Below, in pieces: positions 1 through 12,400 of a stretch of 64,000 nt of DNA. Source of the DNA: Arctopsyche grandis (lineage: Eukaryota; Arthropoda; Insecta; Trichoptera; Hydropsychidae); NCBI RefSeq assembly GCF_051622035.1, contig NC_135367.1, positions 12,188,501 to 12,252,500 on the forward strand, in the 5' to 3' direction. The position numbers and the translations under genes are program-made. A model generated the notes under the pieces. That model ran no database searches. It was not told where the DNA came from and saw nothing but the letters and a program-made list of their open reading frames with translations. The first letter of the stretch is position 1, and each line of letters starts with the position of its first letter.

Positions 1-1165
1 TTAATAATATTTTAAATGAAATTTTTACGTTTATCATAAAATCATACTCACAAATAAATTTGTAAATTACAATTAAATACCGAATATCAAATGATAATCA
101 AGAGGAATTTAAACGTGTTTACATTATGATAATTTACACAAGACTGACGAAGAAGCCACAAAGGACTCGGTTTGATTTCATCAGGTTACCGACAAACTTG
201 ACGGCAGTGATGCTCAAACTTTAATAGTTATATAGAAAATTTATATTAATTTACTTATTTAATGCATAAGAAAAATATTATTGTAACGTTTGTAATATAT
301 ATATTTCATTTTATGCATTGTGAACATAAATTATTTATTATAGTTTTATTCAAATTTTAAAGAATAATAGAGGTGTTGAGAATAATTTGTTTATTTAACC
401 ACAACCGAAGAGAGAGATAAGTATAGATAAGGTGAAGCAGAAGTCTCGAGTTTAGAAATGGTTTTGTTGTTATTTAGAAATCTATGGTAAGTGAGAATAT
501 AAAATGATTATTTTCAGACGTAATAATCAAAATATTAAATGATTTCTCCCCATGTTTTGAGGAAACTTATATTGAAACAATTTACTACTTTAAATTTCTA
601 TTAGTGTAATTAATTTCACAAATCATTAATAGTTTAATCCTTAATAAAAAATAATAATTTAAGTATATGTTATATAAATAACCATTTACTTTCTACGAGT
701 AATAGTATATTGTGTGGAAATCGTAATACTTAAATTACTCACGTGTATCAAATTACGATATCTACCTTGATCTTGAAGTAGACAATGGGTTAATGATTGA
801 GACGTTTTTAAAAACATATATGTAAAAAACTTGTATATATTACGTTGTGATGTGAATGTACATACATAGTACATATTTACATGTTCATATAATTTTTTTA
901 ACCGAAAATAAATATATTTTTCACCCCAAAAGTTTTTTATTTATATTACATATGTACATACATAATTGTGTGTGGCTTCCTAATCACTTAAATATATACT
1001 TATAGGGATTTTTGACTTGATCACTTTTTTACTAAAATTTCTCACCATAATTTCGATTCAATTATGTAATTTAGAATTATCTATTCTGGTAGTAAATTTC
1101 ATAGAAATTTATAAACATATTGGACATTTTATGCAGTCCGTAGATACCAAATTGTATAGTATGTA
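1..1165. other. AT-rich DNA with no recognised gene
   Basis: Apart from short chance reading frames, I see no coding sequence, RNA gene or clear repeat boundary here. Confidence 0.6.
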
Positions 1166-1892
1166 CTGTGGTGTCACCCTAATTTTGGACAATTTTTTTT
1201 TCGAAATATTTTGAAAAAATCTGAATTTTAAAAACGGGTTTATGGAAACCCATGGAAACCATTAGGGTGACACCTAGGGGTTCCATAAAACCGCTCGAAA
1301 GAAAAAGCCGGTTTTCGTTTTTTTTACAAATAAAAAGCCAGTTGCCCGGCTTTCACCGGCTTCAGAAAATTAAGTTTAAAATTTTTATATCGAAATAAAA
1401 ATTTAAATATACATTATATTAAAAAATCCATTACATTACATGCAAAAATATAGTTTTTTATAAATTAAATTGAGTTACATATGACCATTACGAACTTTAT
1501 TATTATGTAATAATAATAGACCATTATTATCTATTATTATTACAAATATTACAAATAATACAATTTGTATTATATATAAAAGTCGTAAAATGGCAGATCC
1601 TAAGTACGTACAAATAATTAAATGATTTAAATAAGCTATTATCTAGAAATTGTTATTAAAAAAATAATGTGTTACCTCGCAGAAAAAAATTAATTGTGGA
1701 ATCGTGAATAGATATTAAGAACACTGCTGAGATTCGCTTGTTTATTAAAGAAAACCTTAATTATAGAAAACCTTAAAAATCCGGTTGATCGAGCCAAAAA
1801 AGCCAGCTTTCGGTTTTTTGAAAAATGGTCAAAAAGCCGGCTTTTCGGTTTCGGTCTAAACCAGCTTGGAAGCCCTAGGTGACACCACTGAA
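1166..1892. repeat. Small MITE (about 120 bp) split by a second MITE
   Basis: The left end near 1166 reads TGTGGTGTCACCCTAAT. The right end reads ATTAGGGTGACACC and continues as ACTG at 1887, after the inserted element at 1275-1877. Without that insert the ends form an inverted repeat of about 18 bp around a core of roughly 90 bp. Superfamily and target duplication are not determined. Confidence 0.55.
1275..1877. mobile_element. hAT-like MITE of about 600 bp
   Basis: The ends are TAGGGGTTCC and its near complement GGAAGCCCTA. Both sides are flanked by GGTGACACC (1266-1274 and 1878-1886), a 9-bp direct repeat that can also be read as 8 bp. Subterminal AAAAAGCCGG-type motifs recur near both ends and the middle is AT-rich and non-coding. 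Subterminal repeats and target-site length suggest a non-autonomous hAT element; this is inferred from structure only. Confidence 0.6.
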
Positions 1893-2598
1893 TTATATAT
1901 GTACATGCGTTCTCACTTTAGGCTGATTATCCAGGTGTGTAAGGTGATGCACTAAAAGGGCTTCCTTGTATTTTGATAGCCCCGGTGATGCTAATAGTTA
2001 ATACATCAACCAATGATGCATTAACAAGGGATATATACTATATACAATGTTCAGTCTTTTAAGATGTATTTTTTCATATAACTTTCAAAAATAAACGTTT
2101 TCAGTTAACAGTATTTTCATATCACGAATAGGTAATTTAACAATATTTTTATCTCACGAGTAGTTTAAATGTATAAGAAACGCAAATTTCTACATTGAAA
2201 CTGTATTAGTTATCAATAATTTTAAAAATCTTAAATATTACATATTGGTGGAGACTTTTTTCGAGCACAACAAATGCACTACCATGAAATACATTGTGTA
2301 TAAAATATTTTTTAATAATTTTTTGATGGTGCTAATTTTGTATCTAAATTTACAAATTAGTACATATTTTGACGAGAACTCAACCTCATTAAAAATTTCA
2401 TCAAAAGTTCACTTCAGCTTTTCGCTTCGATTTTAAAACGATTACAAATGTAAATGCACGTGCACTATATCGAATAGTCGTAATTATCATTTGATAATAT
2501 TGATATATTTCAAAAGAAAATATTACTGTTGTATGAACTTTATGGTGAGAACTGAAAAGTTTGATTTTGAAACATGCTTTTTAAATTTTAAATTAAAG

Positions 2599-2795
2599 CA
2601 ATCTCGCACACGACACTACATATAATCTCGATTACGGAATATCTGGCACTCGAAAATTCCATCTATCGAGAATTACCCGAACTAGCGAACTATTAATTAT
2701 ACTAACGAGAATTCGGATGCGGAAATATTCCGTATTCGCGATTTTCATGGTAACGATTGTCATGCACGCGATCGCAATGTCCAAAATAATCCTTT
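2599..2795 (-). repeat. MITE family A, copy 1 (inverted)
   Basis: It matches the reverse complement of the copies at 2822-3014 and 5095-5310. Shared words include CGCGATTTTCATGG and ATCTCGATTACGGAA. It lies about 25 bp from copy 2 in the opposite orientation, so the pair could fold as a large hairpin. Confidence 0.6.
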
Positions 2796-3014
2796 ACCTA
2801 ACTTTATACACTTTATAAACTACGGTAAATGGACTATTCGTCACATTGGGGTGGTCACAAAGACAATTTTTGCCATGAAAATCGCGAATACACAATATTT
2901 GGCACTCAAGTTCTCGTTACTATGATAGTTATCGTTAGTATGATGGACTTTTCGGCTGCCAGATGTTCCGTTATAGAGATTTTAGTGACTTTGTGACGAG
3001 TAATTTGTGACCAG

Positions 3015-4757
3015 CAGTGGCGGCTCGTCCTAATGGGCTGCCGGGCTGCAGCCCCTCCTATAAAATTCTAAAATATATGTTTAATTATACATTTAATATT
3101 TTATTTATTAATGATATTTTTTTTATTAGTTGGATGGACGAACTATTGGGGCCTTCGACAGAGTAAATATTACTTACAATATCACCCATATCCAAAAGGG
3201 TGATATTGTAAGTAATGTTGACCGTTTCGAAGACCCCACTAACTTGTATGGTAACAGATGAATTAAAATGTTGCTGTACTGGCTGTAAAGTTTTACAGTG
3301 CCGCCACGCAGCCCGGAGTTTCGGAACGAGAAAGAGAAAGAGCTATTTGCAACTGCAGATAGCTCTTTCTCTTTCACTCACTCTGCCGTTTTGGGCTGGA
3401 TAGTCGGCAGTCTTCGCCTGTTAAACGACATTCATCTGTCAGTTTGTGTAAGATTTCGCGCGATTAGTTGAATCGCACGATCACAGCTTTATTCGTTTTC
3501 GTTACTCTTAATTGGTTATGTACGATCCCTCGTCAAAACTTCGGTGAGTCGTTTTCATTTTGATAACAGCAAACTTTTTTCAAATCTGTTTAACTTTTTC
3601 TCGTAATTTTTATTTAAATATATTAAGATTTTTTTCTTTTAAAAATGTAAGAAAAAAGAATTCAGTAAAATATTTACAAAATTTGCACTTTTCGCGACTA
3701 GAACTTACCGAAAAAGTCGCTATAAAAGCATTAGGCTGCCTCACGCCCAATTTAATTATTTCACAGCCTGCAACTAGTAGATCTTTTAGTTACTCGCGAA
3801 AATTTAATCCAGACATTTATAAAAAATACAATTGGTTAAAGGGATGTACAGAAAAAAACTCGTTATTTTGTTATCCGTGTCTTTTGTTTGGAGGCGAGTC
3901 GCCAGGCGAAGCATCTTGGACGAAAACAGGAGTTATTGACTTAAAACATTTAAACGATAAAATAAAAAAAAAAACACTTGTAGAACACTTAAAAAATGTG
4001 TGTAATCTCACGATTTTGGGATCGGCTAACATAAAAACCCATTTAAGCGAAGCTTGTCGGCGGGAAATAGATAAGCATAACGAAAACGTCAAAAAAAATC
4101 GGGATATTTTATTTAAAATTATTGATTGCGTTAAATTTGAAATGCCAATGAGGGTACACGATGAAACAGATAATTCAAAAAATCCAGGAGTTTTTCGGGG
4201 GCTTCTAGAATATTCACAAAATTTCGACGATTCTTTAAAAAAACATTTTCAAACTTCTTCGGTTTTTAAAGGGACATCAAAAACTATTCAAAATGAACTT
4301 TTAGATTGTATTTTGAACGTGTCTAGGGAACAAATAAGTGCTGAAATAAAAAAAGCAACTTATCTAGCTGTTATGGCAGATGAAACAACCGATGTATCGA
4401 TGCATTGTCAACAGGTTAATGTTTTTCGTTACGAATTAGGGGGTTAAGTTTTTGAAAGGTTTTGGGGTTTTTTTAATCCGCGTCGCGAAACCAGCAAGCA
4501 CGATTTTTTTTTAGCAATCTTACTGGAGTACCAGCGTATTTTTCGAAATCTTCATCGCGTTTGGACGCACCCCTTTAATGGGTGGTGAATTTTGGTAGTT
4601 TTTTTTCAATAATACTTAAATCCACATGTAAGTGGTCGAACGCCAAAAATTGTGCTTATTTTGTCCTGTTATGACATGATAGAATAATTATGGTGACATT
4701 TTTTAGACATCTTTTCAGTGCAGCCCCGCCACTAAAAATTATCACGAGCCGCCACTG
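3015..4757 (+). mobile_element. hAT DNA transposon (ZMYM/TTF-type), defective, with 8-bp target duplication
   Basis: The terminal inverted repeats are CAGTGGCGGCTCGT (3015-3028) and ACGAGCCGCCACTG (ending 4757). GTGACCAG flanks both sides (3007-3014 and 4758-4765), the 8-bp duplication expected of hAT transposases. The element is 1743 bp, shorter than autonomous members, and carries the transposase remnant at 3560-4447. Confidence 0.9.
3560..4447 (+). pseudogene. hAT transposase remnant (TTF zinc finger and start of the catalytic domain)
   Basis: A 295-residue frame resembles transposon proteins annotated as zinc finger MYM-type protein 1-like. The TTF-type finger is visible around residues 95-180: YNWLKGC, then LFCYPCLLF, and later a THLSEACR-like histidine/cysteine pair. 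The segment containing MADETTDVS near residue 273 holds the first catalytic aspartate of the RNase H-like domain. The frame then meets a stop at 4445-4447. Recognisable downstream words (FERFWGFFNPR, then RIFRNLHRV) follow, with most of the catalytic domain and dimerisation region missing. It is therefore an internally deleted copy that cannot encode a complete transposase. A host-gene role is unlikely because the frame lies wholly between transposon ends. Confidence 0.85.
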
Positions 4758-4904
4758 GTGACCAGTAATCACCGAACCATAAATTACATATGTACATATA
4801 TTTGATAAACGGGTTAGATCCCAAATGTGAACCGCTAAGTGAATATATATACAGTTCGGTGATTATATCCCAAATATTAATCCTTACCTGGATAACTCCT
4901 GTCG

Positions 4905-5034
4905 CATGAAAATTCACCGCACAGGAATATTCCCGTAAAGAAAACTGCCCAAATATTGCTCAGCAAATGCTTTTTTTACGAGGGCAATATTTGGGCAGTT
5001 TACTGTACGGCAATTCTCCTGTTCAATTTTCATG
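4905..5034. repeat. Palindromic MITE of about 130 bp
   Basis: Arms of about 55 bp are near-complementary, including CTGCCCAAATATTGC on the left and GCAATATTTGGGCAG on the right, with a loop of about 20 bp. The outer ends are CATGAAAATT and AATTTTCATG. No target duplication was recognised. Confidence 0.6.
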
Positions 5035-5094
5035 AAAATGAAAGAAAATTAAAAAATAAATATTAATAATAAATACTTTTATGGTAGTGTAAAT

Positions 5095-5310
5095 TCGGTA
5101 ATTGGATTATTACTCACATTGCGATCGCCCAAAAGACGATTTTTGCCATGAAAATCGCGAATACGGAATATTTGGCAACAGAGTTCTCGTTAGTATGATA
5201 GTTATTGTTAGTATGATGGACTTTTCGGCTGCCAGAAGTTCCGTTATAGAGATTTTAGTGATTTTTGGGCGGGCGCTTTGTGAGCAATAATCACCGAACC
5301 GTAAATTCAT
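5095..5310 (+). repeat. MITE family A, copy 3 (complete-looking)
   Basis: The left end (GGATTATTACTCAC) and right end (GTGAGCAATAATCACC) are inverted repeats, and the body matches copies 1 and 2. It lies about 180 bp upstream of the UBA5 start codon, so it sits in or beside that promoter. Confidence 0.65.
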
Positions 5311-5488
5311 TGTAAAATAAAAATATAATAGTTTTAAGAAATTAAATCAGACATAGGCCGTATATATAGGTTTTATTGCCGCGTGAAAGTGAACTGACAG
5401 ATCGTGGTGTCGTGTCTTTGGTACCATATGTACTGAGTCAACTCCTCGCAGCTGTTTTTCAGAATAAATATATATTACAACTATTAAA

Positions 5489-8411
5489 ATGCCTACTCTT
5501 CAAGAATTATTGAACAAAATAAAAGATCTGGAGAATCAGTTGGCTCGAGAAAAACAAAGAAAAGGTCCTATTAGGGAAAAAATCGACGAAATTTCATCAG
5601 AAGTCATAGACTCAAATCCTTACAGGTGGGTTTTGGAAAATATGAATTGTTAAAATATCGCTATCATTTAATCTCGAACGATAAATCATTCTTTTAGTCG
5701 GCTGATGGCACTGAAACGTATGGGTATTGTCGATAATTATGAAAAAATACGTGACTACACTGTGGCTGTCGTTGGAGTTGGTGGTGTTGGAAGTGTAACT
5801 GCCGAGATGTTGACAAGGTGTGGAATAGGAAAGGTAATATATGAAATATTCTCATGTTTAAAAATCTTCTGAAATCCAATATGAATCTAATTCGAATACA
5901 ATTATTTCATTCAACAGCTCATACTATTCGATTATGATAAGGTCGAATTAGCAAACATGAACAGATTGTTTTTCCAACCACATCAAGCAGGTTTGAACAA
6001 AGTTGAAGCTGCTGCGGATACCCTTCGAGACATTAATCCAGATGTTATATTAGAACCGCACAACTACAACATTACCACTATGGACAATTTTGATAAATTT
6101 ATGAATACAATAAGGTAACGCATCTTGAAAAGTTTTTTCTATTGCGTAAAGATAATATTTTATATATCATATGTGATTATTTAATTTTAGAACTGGCAGC
6201 AAGACCGGAAGTGCTGTGGATTTAGTACTGAGTTGTGTCGATAATTTTGAAGCACGAATGGCCATTAATGCAGCATGTAACGAATTAAATCAAAAGTGGT
6301 TCGAATCGGGCGTATCTGAAAATGCCGTATCAGGACATATCCAGTTCATTTCCCCTGGAGAGACAGCTTGTTTTGCCGTGTGTAGTTTTTTTTTATTTTT
6401 ATTTATCATATCAATATATCGAATACATGGTTTTGCACAATTATTTTTAATATAATAATGCCTTTTTTTAATCAAGTGTTTAATTTTATTATAGTGTGCA
6501 CCTCCATTAGTGGTAGCTTCTAATATAGATGAGAAAACACTCAAAAGGGATGGAGTATGTGCAGCAAGTTTGCCAACAACAATGGGAATAGTAGCAGGAT
6601 TTTTAGGTTTAGCATTATTTTTAATTTCTTTTTTCTCGTTTGCTCAATGCTGACCATTTGTCGTGGTCATTTCTATCATCTGGGATCTGGATCCACCTCC
6701 ATTCTTCCCGGTTCTATGCCAAGTTGAAAACAGCGTTTGGGGACGATCCCGTCAGTTCTTTTATTTCATCTGACCATCTTATAGGAGACCCACCTCTTGC
6801 TCATCTTCCCTATAGTTGTACGATAACTACCAGCTTTTCTAGACTCTCCGCATTCTTCCTGGTAATATGGCCAAAGTTAATAAAAATCTAATTTTTATAT
6901 GTTGTGGAGTCTCTCCGAAACTGCTAGCTCTTTGAGGATGGAGATGTTCCTCTGTCCACCTCCAGCATCACATCTTGAAGGCATCTAACATGTCCTTTTC
7001 ACTCCCATGCTATATAACATAGGCTGTGGCTATTTGCAGGTACTATATCTGCAAACTAATGGCTATTTGCAGGTACTATATCTGCGACAGGCGCAAAGCC
7101 TTCTGCGCATGCGCGTGAACTGTCACTGTTAGCGTGTTTACTGTTAAAATTTTGTTTTAAATCTCTCAAAATTTAGTTCGAACTCGTAAAGTGACGTAGA
7201 GTAAAAAATATAATCCAAATTAGTTAATATTATTAATTATTGAAAAATTATTATCATATATGTTCAACGAATAATACCTACATACAAGTACAAGCCGCGA
7301 ACTAGCTAAATGATATAATATAAATCTATTATAATAACGTGCGAAATTTATTTGCCTCATGTATAATGAACGATTGATTAAACAAGTCTAGCATACATTA
7401 AATGTAATAAATTATAATCGGATTTTAAGTTCACGCGCATGCGCAGAAGCCTTTGCGCCTGTCGCAGATATAGTACCTGCAAATAGCCAATAATTCGCAG
7501 ATATAGTACCTGCAAATAGCCACAACCATATAACATATCCTTTTTAATTTACATACATACATAACTATGAACATATATGTAATTTGAGATGGTTGCATAT
7601 GTATAAGGTTAATATTACGAAATATTCCAATAAATATTAATTCTTTTCATTTTGTCCTGTAGAAAATACAATTGATTTTTTTTTAAATCCATTTTCAATA
7701 AAAAAATTTCTCAAAATGTTTATTCATCGTTGAATTTACATAACATCATAAAAATATATATTTTTATTTTTATTGAAATTTGTTTTCAGTTCAGAATACG
7801 TTAAAGTATTTGCTTAAATTTGGAAATGTCACACATTATTTGGGCTACAGCGCATTGACTGATTTCTTTCCAACTATGTCGTTAAAGGTATGTCTTTCTG
7901 ATTCAATCTATCCCATATTAAGTGTTTAAATTAATTAAATATTTTTTCATGTTAATAAATAGCCAAATTCAGGATGCGACGATAGTTTTTGCGTCAAACG
8001 ACAGACAGAAGTTCAAGCTCGCCCCATAGAAAAGGTCGTAGAAGTAGTAAAAGAAGATGATACGCCACTTCACGAAGAAAATGAATGGGGTAATGTGATG
8101 ATAAATAATTTATTAGAATAAAATGAATAATTAATGGCTAATATGATTTATTTTTATAGGGATATCTTTAGTTGATGAAACTGTGGATGAATCTGACGAG
8201 TCCTCGATGAAGGTTGCCGAAGGCATTCAGGTAATAATTTTTAACCAATAAATGATTAATATATTGTAAGAATCGTTTCAATGTATCAAATTTATAGGTT
8301 GCTTATCTTTTACCTGTCGATGATTGTACACCCGAATCTAGCACTGGAGGTGCAACGGCAGCGACAGAATTGTCGTTAGAAGAACTGATAGCACAAATGA
8401 AGAGTATTTAA
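5489..8411 (+). CDS. UBA5: Ubiquitin-like modifier-activating enzyme 5 (E1 for UFM1)
   Basis: UBA5 adenylates UFM1 and holds it as a thioester before passing it to the E2 UFC1, starting ufmylation in the cytosol and at the ER. Nine exons join in frame: 5489-5625, 5698-5833, 5918-6114, 6191-6377, 6495-6606, 7790-7887, 7963-8089, 8160-8230 and 8298-8411, giving 392 residues (human about 404). The nucleotide-binding loop GVGGVG is at 72-77. The UBA5-typical stretches [19 protein letters not shown] and [12 protein letters not shown] follow. Zinc ligands are C217/C220 and C294/C299. The catalytic cysteine is C241 in [10 protein letters not shown]. An acidic linker with NEWGI (UFM1-interacting motif) precedes a C-terminal LEELIAQMK segment that corresponds to the UFC1-binding end. 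Intron 5 (1.18 kb) carries a LINE fragment and a MITE. All key residues are present. Confidence 0.96.
6636..7010 (-). repeat. LINE 3'-end fragment in UBA5 intron 5
   Basis: Read on the minus strand this contains the C-terminal reverse-transcriptase remnant also found at 48726-49117: a LEKLVV-like segment, then a tail ending in CTGACCAGCATTGAGCA-like words. The two copies are alignable over about 370 bp but clearly diverged. It is antisense to UBA5. Confidence 0.6.
7021..7527. mobile_element. Non-autonomous DNA transposon with tandem repeats at both ends (507 bp)
   Basis: The left end has two copies of GGCTATTTGCAGGTACTATA about 35 bp apart, followed by CTGCGACAGGCGCAAAGCC and CGCATGCGCGTGAACT. 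The right end carries the same modules in reverse complement. ATATAACAT flanks both sides (7012-7020 and 7528-7536), an 8-9-bp target duplication. The middle is AT-rich and has no open frame. Terminal sequence is AGGCTGTGG on the left and TGGTTGTGG or GGTTGTGG on the right strand. A target duplication of this length fits hAT, MULE or Merlin; the superfamily is not resolved. Confidence 0.75.
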
Positions 8412-9448
8412 GAGTACTAATATCGACATTAAAGAAGAATTGTACGTTGTAAAATCAGGTCCACGTTTAATTTCAGGGTATATTATAATGGATGAAATAT
8501 TTTGAAAGCTTATTTATTGAATGTATTATTAAATGTCAATGAAAATATCGATGTTTACGTAAGAAAATTTAAATATTATGATGATGAATTTAATGTTGAT
8601 GTAATCTCTATGTTGTGTTAAGCGATTTAAATATTTTTTATCAAGAAGTAAATCCAAAGCTTAGTGCATTTATAATATTTACTTACGTAGATAGGGACCA
8701 TCGCAATTTAGTGATTGGTCTTATTTAATATGAGGTCTGCTCCTATAAGAAAACATATGACAAATCGGATTCTGCGAGAGTATGTGTTTGTGTGTAATTG
8801 CCAAATATTTTAATAGCGAGTTTTTATTTTGAGAAATAACATGATTACTATCCTATTCCATATATGTTTTGAGATTAGTTAACAAATTTCGTACAAAACT
8901 TCAGACCATTGTGTGACAATGGTAAACGAATATAAAAATAGATAAATATTATAGAACACTGATGATGAGCTGTATATGAGCTGGAGGCCCGATTCTCCAT
9001 GTTTTCTAAGTTGACAGGTTTAGGAGCAGAAACCCTAACTAAATGGTAAATGTGTTGCAAAAAAGAAAGAAATATACTGTTTTAAATCACCCTCACTATA
9101 TGTATAAGCTATATACAACCTGGGCTCAAAAAGAATAATGCTTCCGGAATCGCTCAAATTATTAAAATAAAATAACTCAGTGGTGTCATATCATAATCAT
9201 GACATATATGTATGTGAGGCTGTTCTAAATTGGTACTAAATTTACTTCTGAATGTTTATTAAATTTGTCTGCTTTTTCATTTATCATTCCATATGACTTT
9301 GAAGTATTACAATGTATGTAATTTATAATTTTTTTATTTGAAGTTTTTGTAATTCCATTTAATTTTAAATAAATATACACATGTGTATTATATGTTAAAT
9401 CTTTAAAATAAATTGACTTTCTTATTCCTAAATACATATGTAATATTT
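8412..9448. other. Intergenic space between convergent UBA5 and MSH5
   Basis: About 1 kb of AT-rich DNA between the two stop codons, presumably both 3' UTRs. No further gene or repeat boundary recognised. Confidence 0.6.
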
Positions 9449-12400
9449 TCATTTTCTTAACTCATTTTTAGCAAAATTTATATACTTGTCTTTATTCAAA
9501 CAACGCCTAAGTTTTTCGTCAGCTTTCGGATAACAATCCTGAAATATAATATAATTAATACTTTACAATTATATCTTCAAAATATGACTTAAATAGTACT
9601 ATTAATATAATTCAATACTAAATAGTTATCCAAAATAATTTTTGCCCTATCACAAATAGACTCATCTATTCCAGTGTTTTGAGCGACTTCTCGAGCATAA
9701 CTATTTTCCATCACACCGTCAACCAGTTTATATAAAAATATTAATTTATCTTCATGATATATGTACTGGAGAGACTGTAAAATAAATTGATTATATTTTA
9801 AACACTGCACAATAATACTTCCATTACATTTAAAATGAAAATTACAATATACCATCATTTTTATATAAGCAGATGGCCTCAATACATGAATCAAGTCGTG
9901 AAAATGCGTTGAAACAAACACATGTGGACATTGAGAGCCGCGGAATAAGAAATTATTAATACACGAAGCTAGCAATGCGACTCCATCGACTTCAGAAGTA
10001 CCTTTACCAAATTCATCGACTATAACCAACGACGATGAAGAAGATCCCCTAATTGCATTAGACATCTGCAAAAAAAGTTCACATTATTTTATAATATTTT
10101 TTAAAATGTTTATAAAACTGTTTATACCTGTCTTAGATCTATCAAGAAAGCCGACATCCTCGTCGATACATCTTCTACTGTTTGAATTCTTGTGTATATT
10201 TGATCTATCAAACCGATCGTGGCCACTTCTGCCGGTACAAAACAGCCGATGTGTGCCATATACACGACCAGAGCTACTTGTTTCAAATAAATAGATTTGC
10301 CGCATGAATTCGGCCCCGTCAGCAGTGAGATCAAGTTTTTATTCACATCTGAGTGTGTGTCGTTCGGCACATAGTAATCAGCGCACAGCTCCTGCAGTGG
10401 ATGTCTTCCGTTTTTTATTTTGATTATTTTTTCCGAAGTCAGGACTGGGCGTTTGTAATCGTTGTCCTTGCAGACTTTAGCCAGACTTAATATGCTGAAA
10501 TGTTTTATGATTGTTTGAAAATATCAATTTGGTCTATATTTTTATTAAATACCAATTATATAATACCAATCCAATTCAGCGCACAGTTTGACGACGATGG
10601 ATAATGAATCAAGATGTTGCAAAATGAATTGGGTCAAACGCATCATTATGCGCATTTCGTGGGCCAATATTTCCGGATGTGTATCTCCAATACAACGATC
10701 TAGTTCTATGTATATGCATAAAAAGTAATTGATTTTCATATTTAGCTATTAATCAAAATATCCAACAATTAAAGTTATAATGGTGGGTGCACACTTACAG
10801 GACGAGTTAAGAATGGGCTTATTACTAAAGCCCGGACCTTGAGGGGGTCGTTTATTGTTCAAATGTTGTAAATGCATTGTTAAAGGTTTGCCGAACATTT
10901 TTTACAAAGCATTTACAACAATTGAACAATAAACGGCACGCTTCCGGTCCTACCTCTACTTATTACAATTGACTTTTTTTTTAAAGGTACCGTCTTTCTT
11001 GAAAATAAGACCCGGTCTTATATTAATTTTACACTCAAAAACTACACTAGGGCTTATTTTCTAACCTTAAGGTATTTACATACACCGATTTCTCATAAAA
11101 TTCTTTAAAATCATGGTAGGTCGTATTTTCGGGGAAAGACGGTACGACCGAATCACCTATGTAAGTTAGGTTTTTACTTTTTTATTATCCTTGGCTCATA
11201 TTAGCAAAGTGCATCCATCATTGATCACCATAGGTGATAATGTAAGTTATATGCAGTGGCCGGCTCGTGCATAGGAACTGCGGCGCTGCAGCACCCCCAG
11301 AAAAAATACAAAAAAATCATATTTGTATACATTGTGAATATAATTGAAATAAGAATGATTAGATATTTGACATAATCATTATTAATGAGTATGTCAAATA
11401 TATCTAAATACAAGTTGTAAATGCGATTTTTTTGTAATTTTTCTGGGGGTGCTGCAGCGCTGCAGTTCCTATGCACGAGCCGCCACTGGTTATATGTACA
11501 AATAAAAAAATAACAAACCATCGCATCCTTTACTTTTATAGTATATGTAGTCATTATTCTGAAACTAATATGACATCGATTAATCTATTTATTTTTAAGG
11601 TCGCTTTGACTATGTTTTTGTATCTTTTATATTTGACTATGAATTCTTATACCACAAACTTCAAATTTGGAATTGATTTTTCTTGGTCGTTCAAATTGTC
11701 ACTCCACGCTTTGACACCGAGTAGATATCCCAGATTCGGCAAGTATACCATGGTGCACTCTCCGACGTATTCCGGAAGCCGTTCAAGTTCAAATTTTGCT
11801 GTCGTCGACATCAACTCATGCAAACCCATCATTATTTGCTTCTCTAAAAAATAATTTTATTGAAAGTAAAAATATATAAAACTAATTTGTATTAATTATT
11901 TAAAAACGAGCTGTCATGAATTTAACTCTTATCAAGTTCCGGATCAATTCCGAGGTTTACGGTGAATCTTCCTTGGGTATTAGTCAGCTCAAAGTCGATC
12001 ACACGATTCATGTGATGAGCGACCTAATTAAATGATAGATATGAATGTATTTACAATTCAACTTAATATATGAAATGCATGCTGTTTTTATTACAATTTT
12101 TTTTATACTTGGAATAAATTTTTATTATTTCTTGACCCGAGATCACTTATCAACCCAGAGCTTTCACTTTGACTTTCACATATGTCGCAAATCAAAATAG
12201 CATTGTATAATGTCTAAATAATAAAAAAAAGTTTTAATTTATCTACTTAATATTTTATAGGATATGAATTCAATGCACATACATTGAATAATAGTTTCCA
12301 TTCGTATGATGCGGCTCGTAATGACTTGATTCTTGTCATTATTCTCTATTAAAGTATTTGTAATATTAATAAACTGTTATTTATTTCCGTTAAATAGTAT

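Larger units (their letters stand above)
2822..4787 (+). repeat. MITE family A, copy 2, interrupted by a hAT element
   Basis: The left part (2822-3014) contains CCATGAAAATCGCGAATAC and GATGGACTTTTCGGCTGCC, both also present in copy 3 at 5095-5310. The right part resumes at 4766 with TAATCACCGAACC and runs to about 4787. The intervening 1743 bp is the hAT element, so this copy is older than the insertion. Confidence 0.7.

Noticed and set aside
3560-4447. A host ZMYM-type zinc-finger gene
   Set aside because: The frame lies entirely between hAT terminal repeats with 8-bp target duplications and lacks most of the transposase.
11225-11554. A 109-codon minus-strand frame covering the 40-nt MSH5 exon
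   Set aside because: It reads the exon in the wrong frame and runs through the hAT MITE. The correct frame gives NDYIYYKSKGCD, which fits MSH5.
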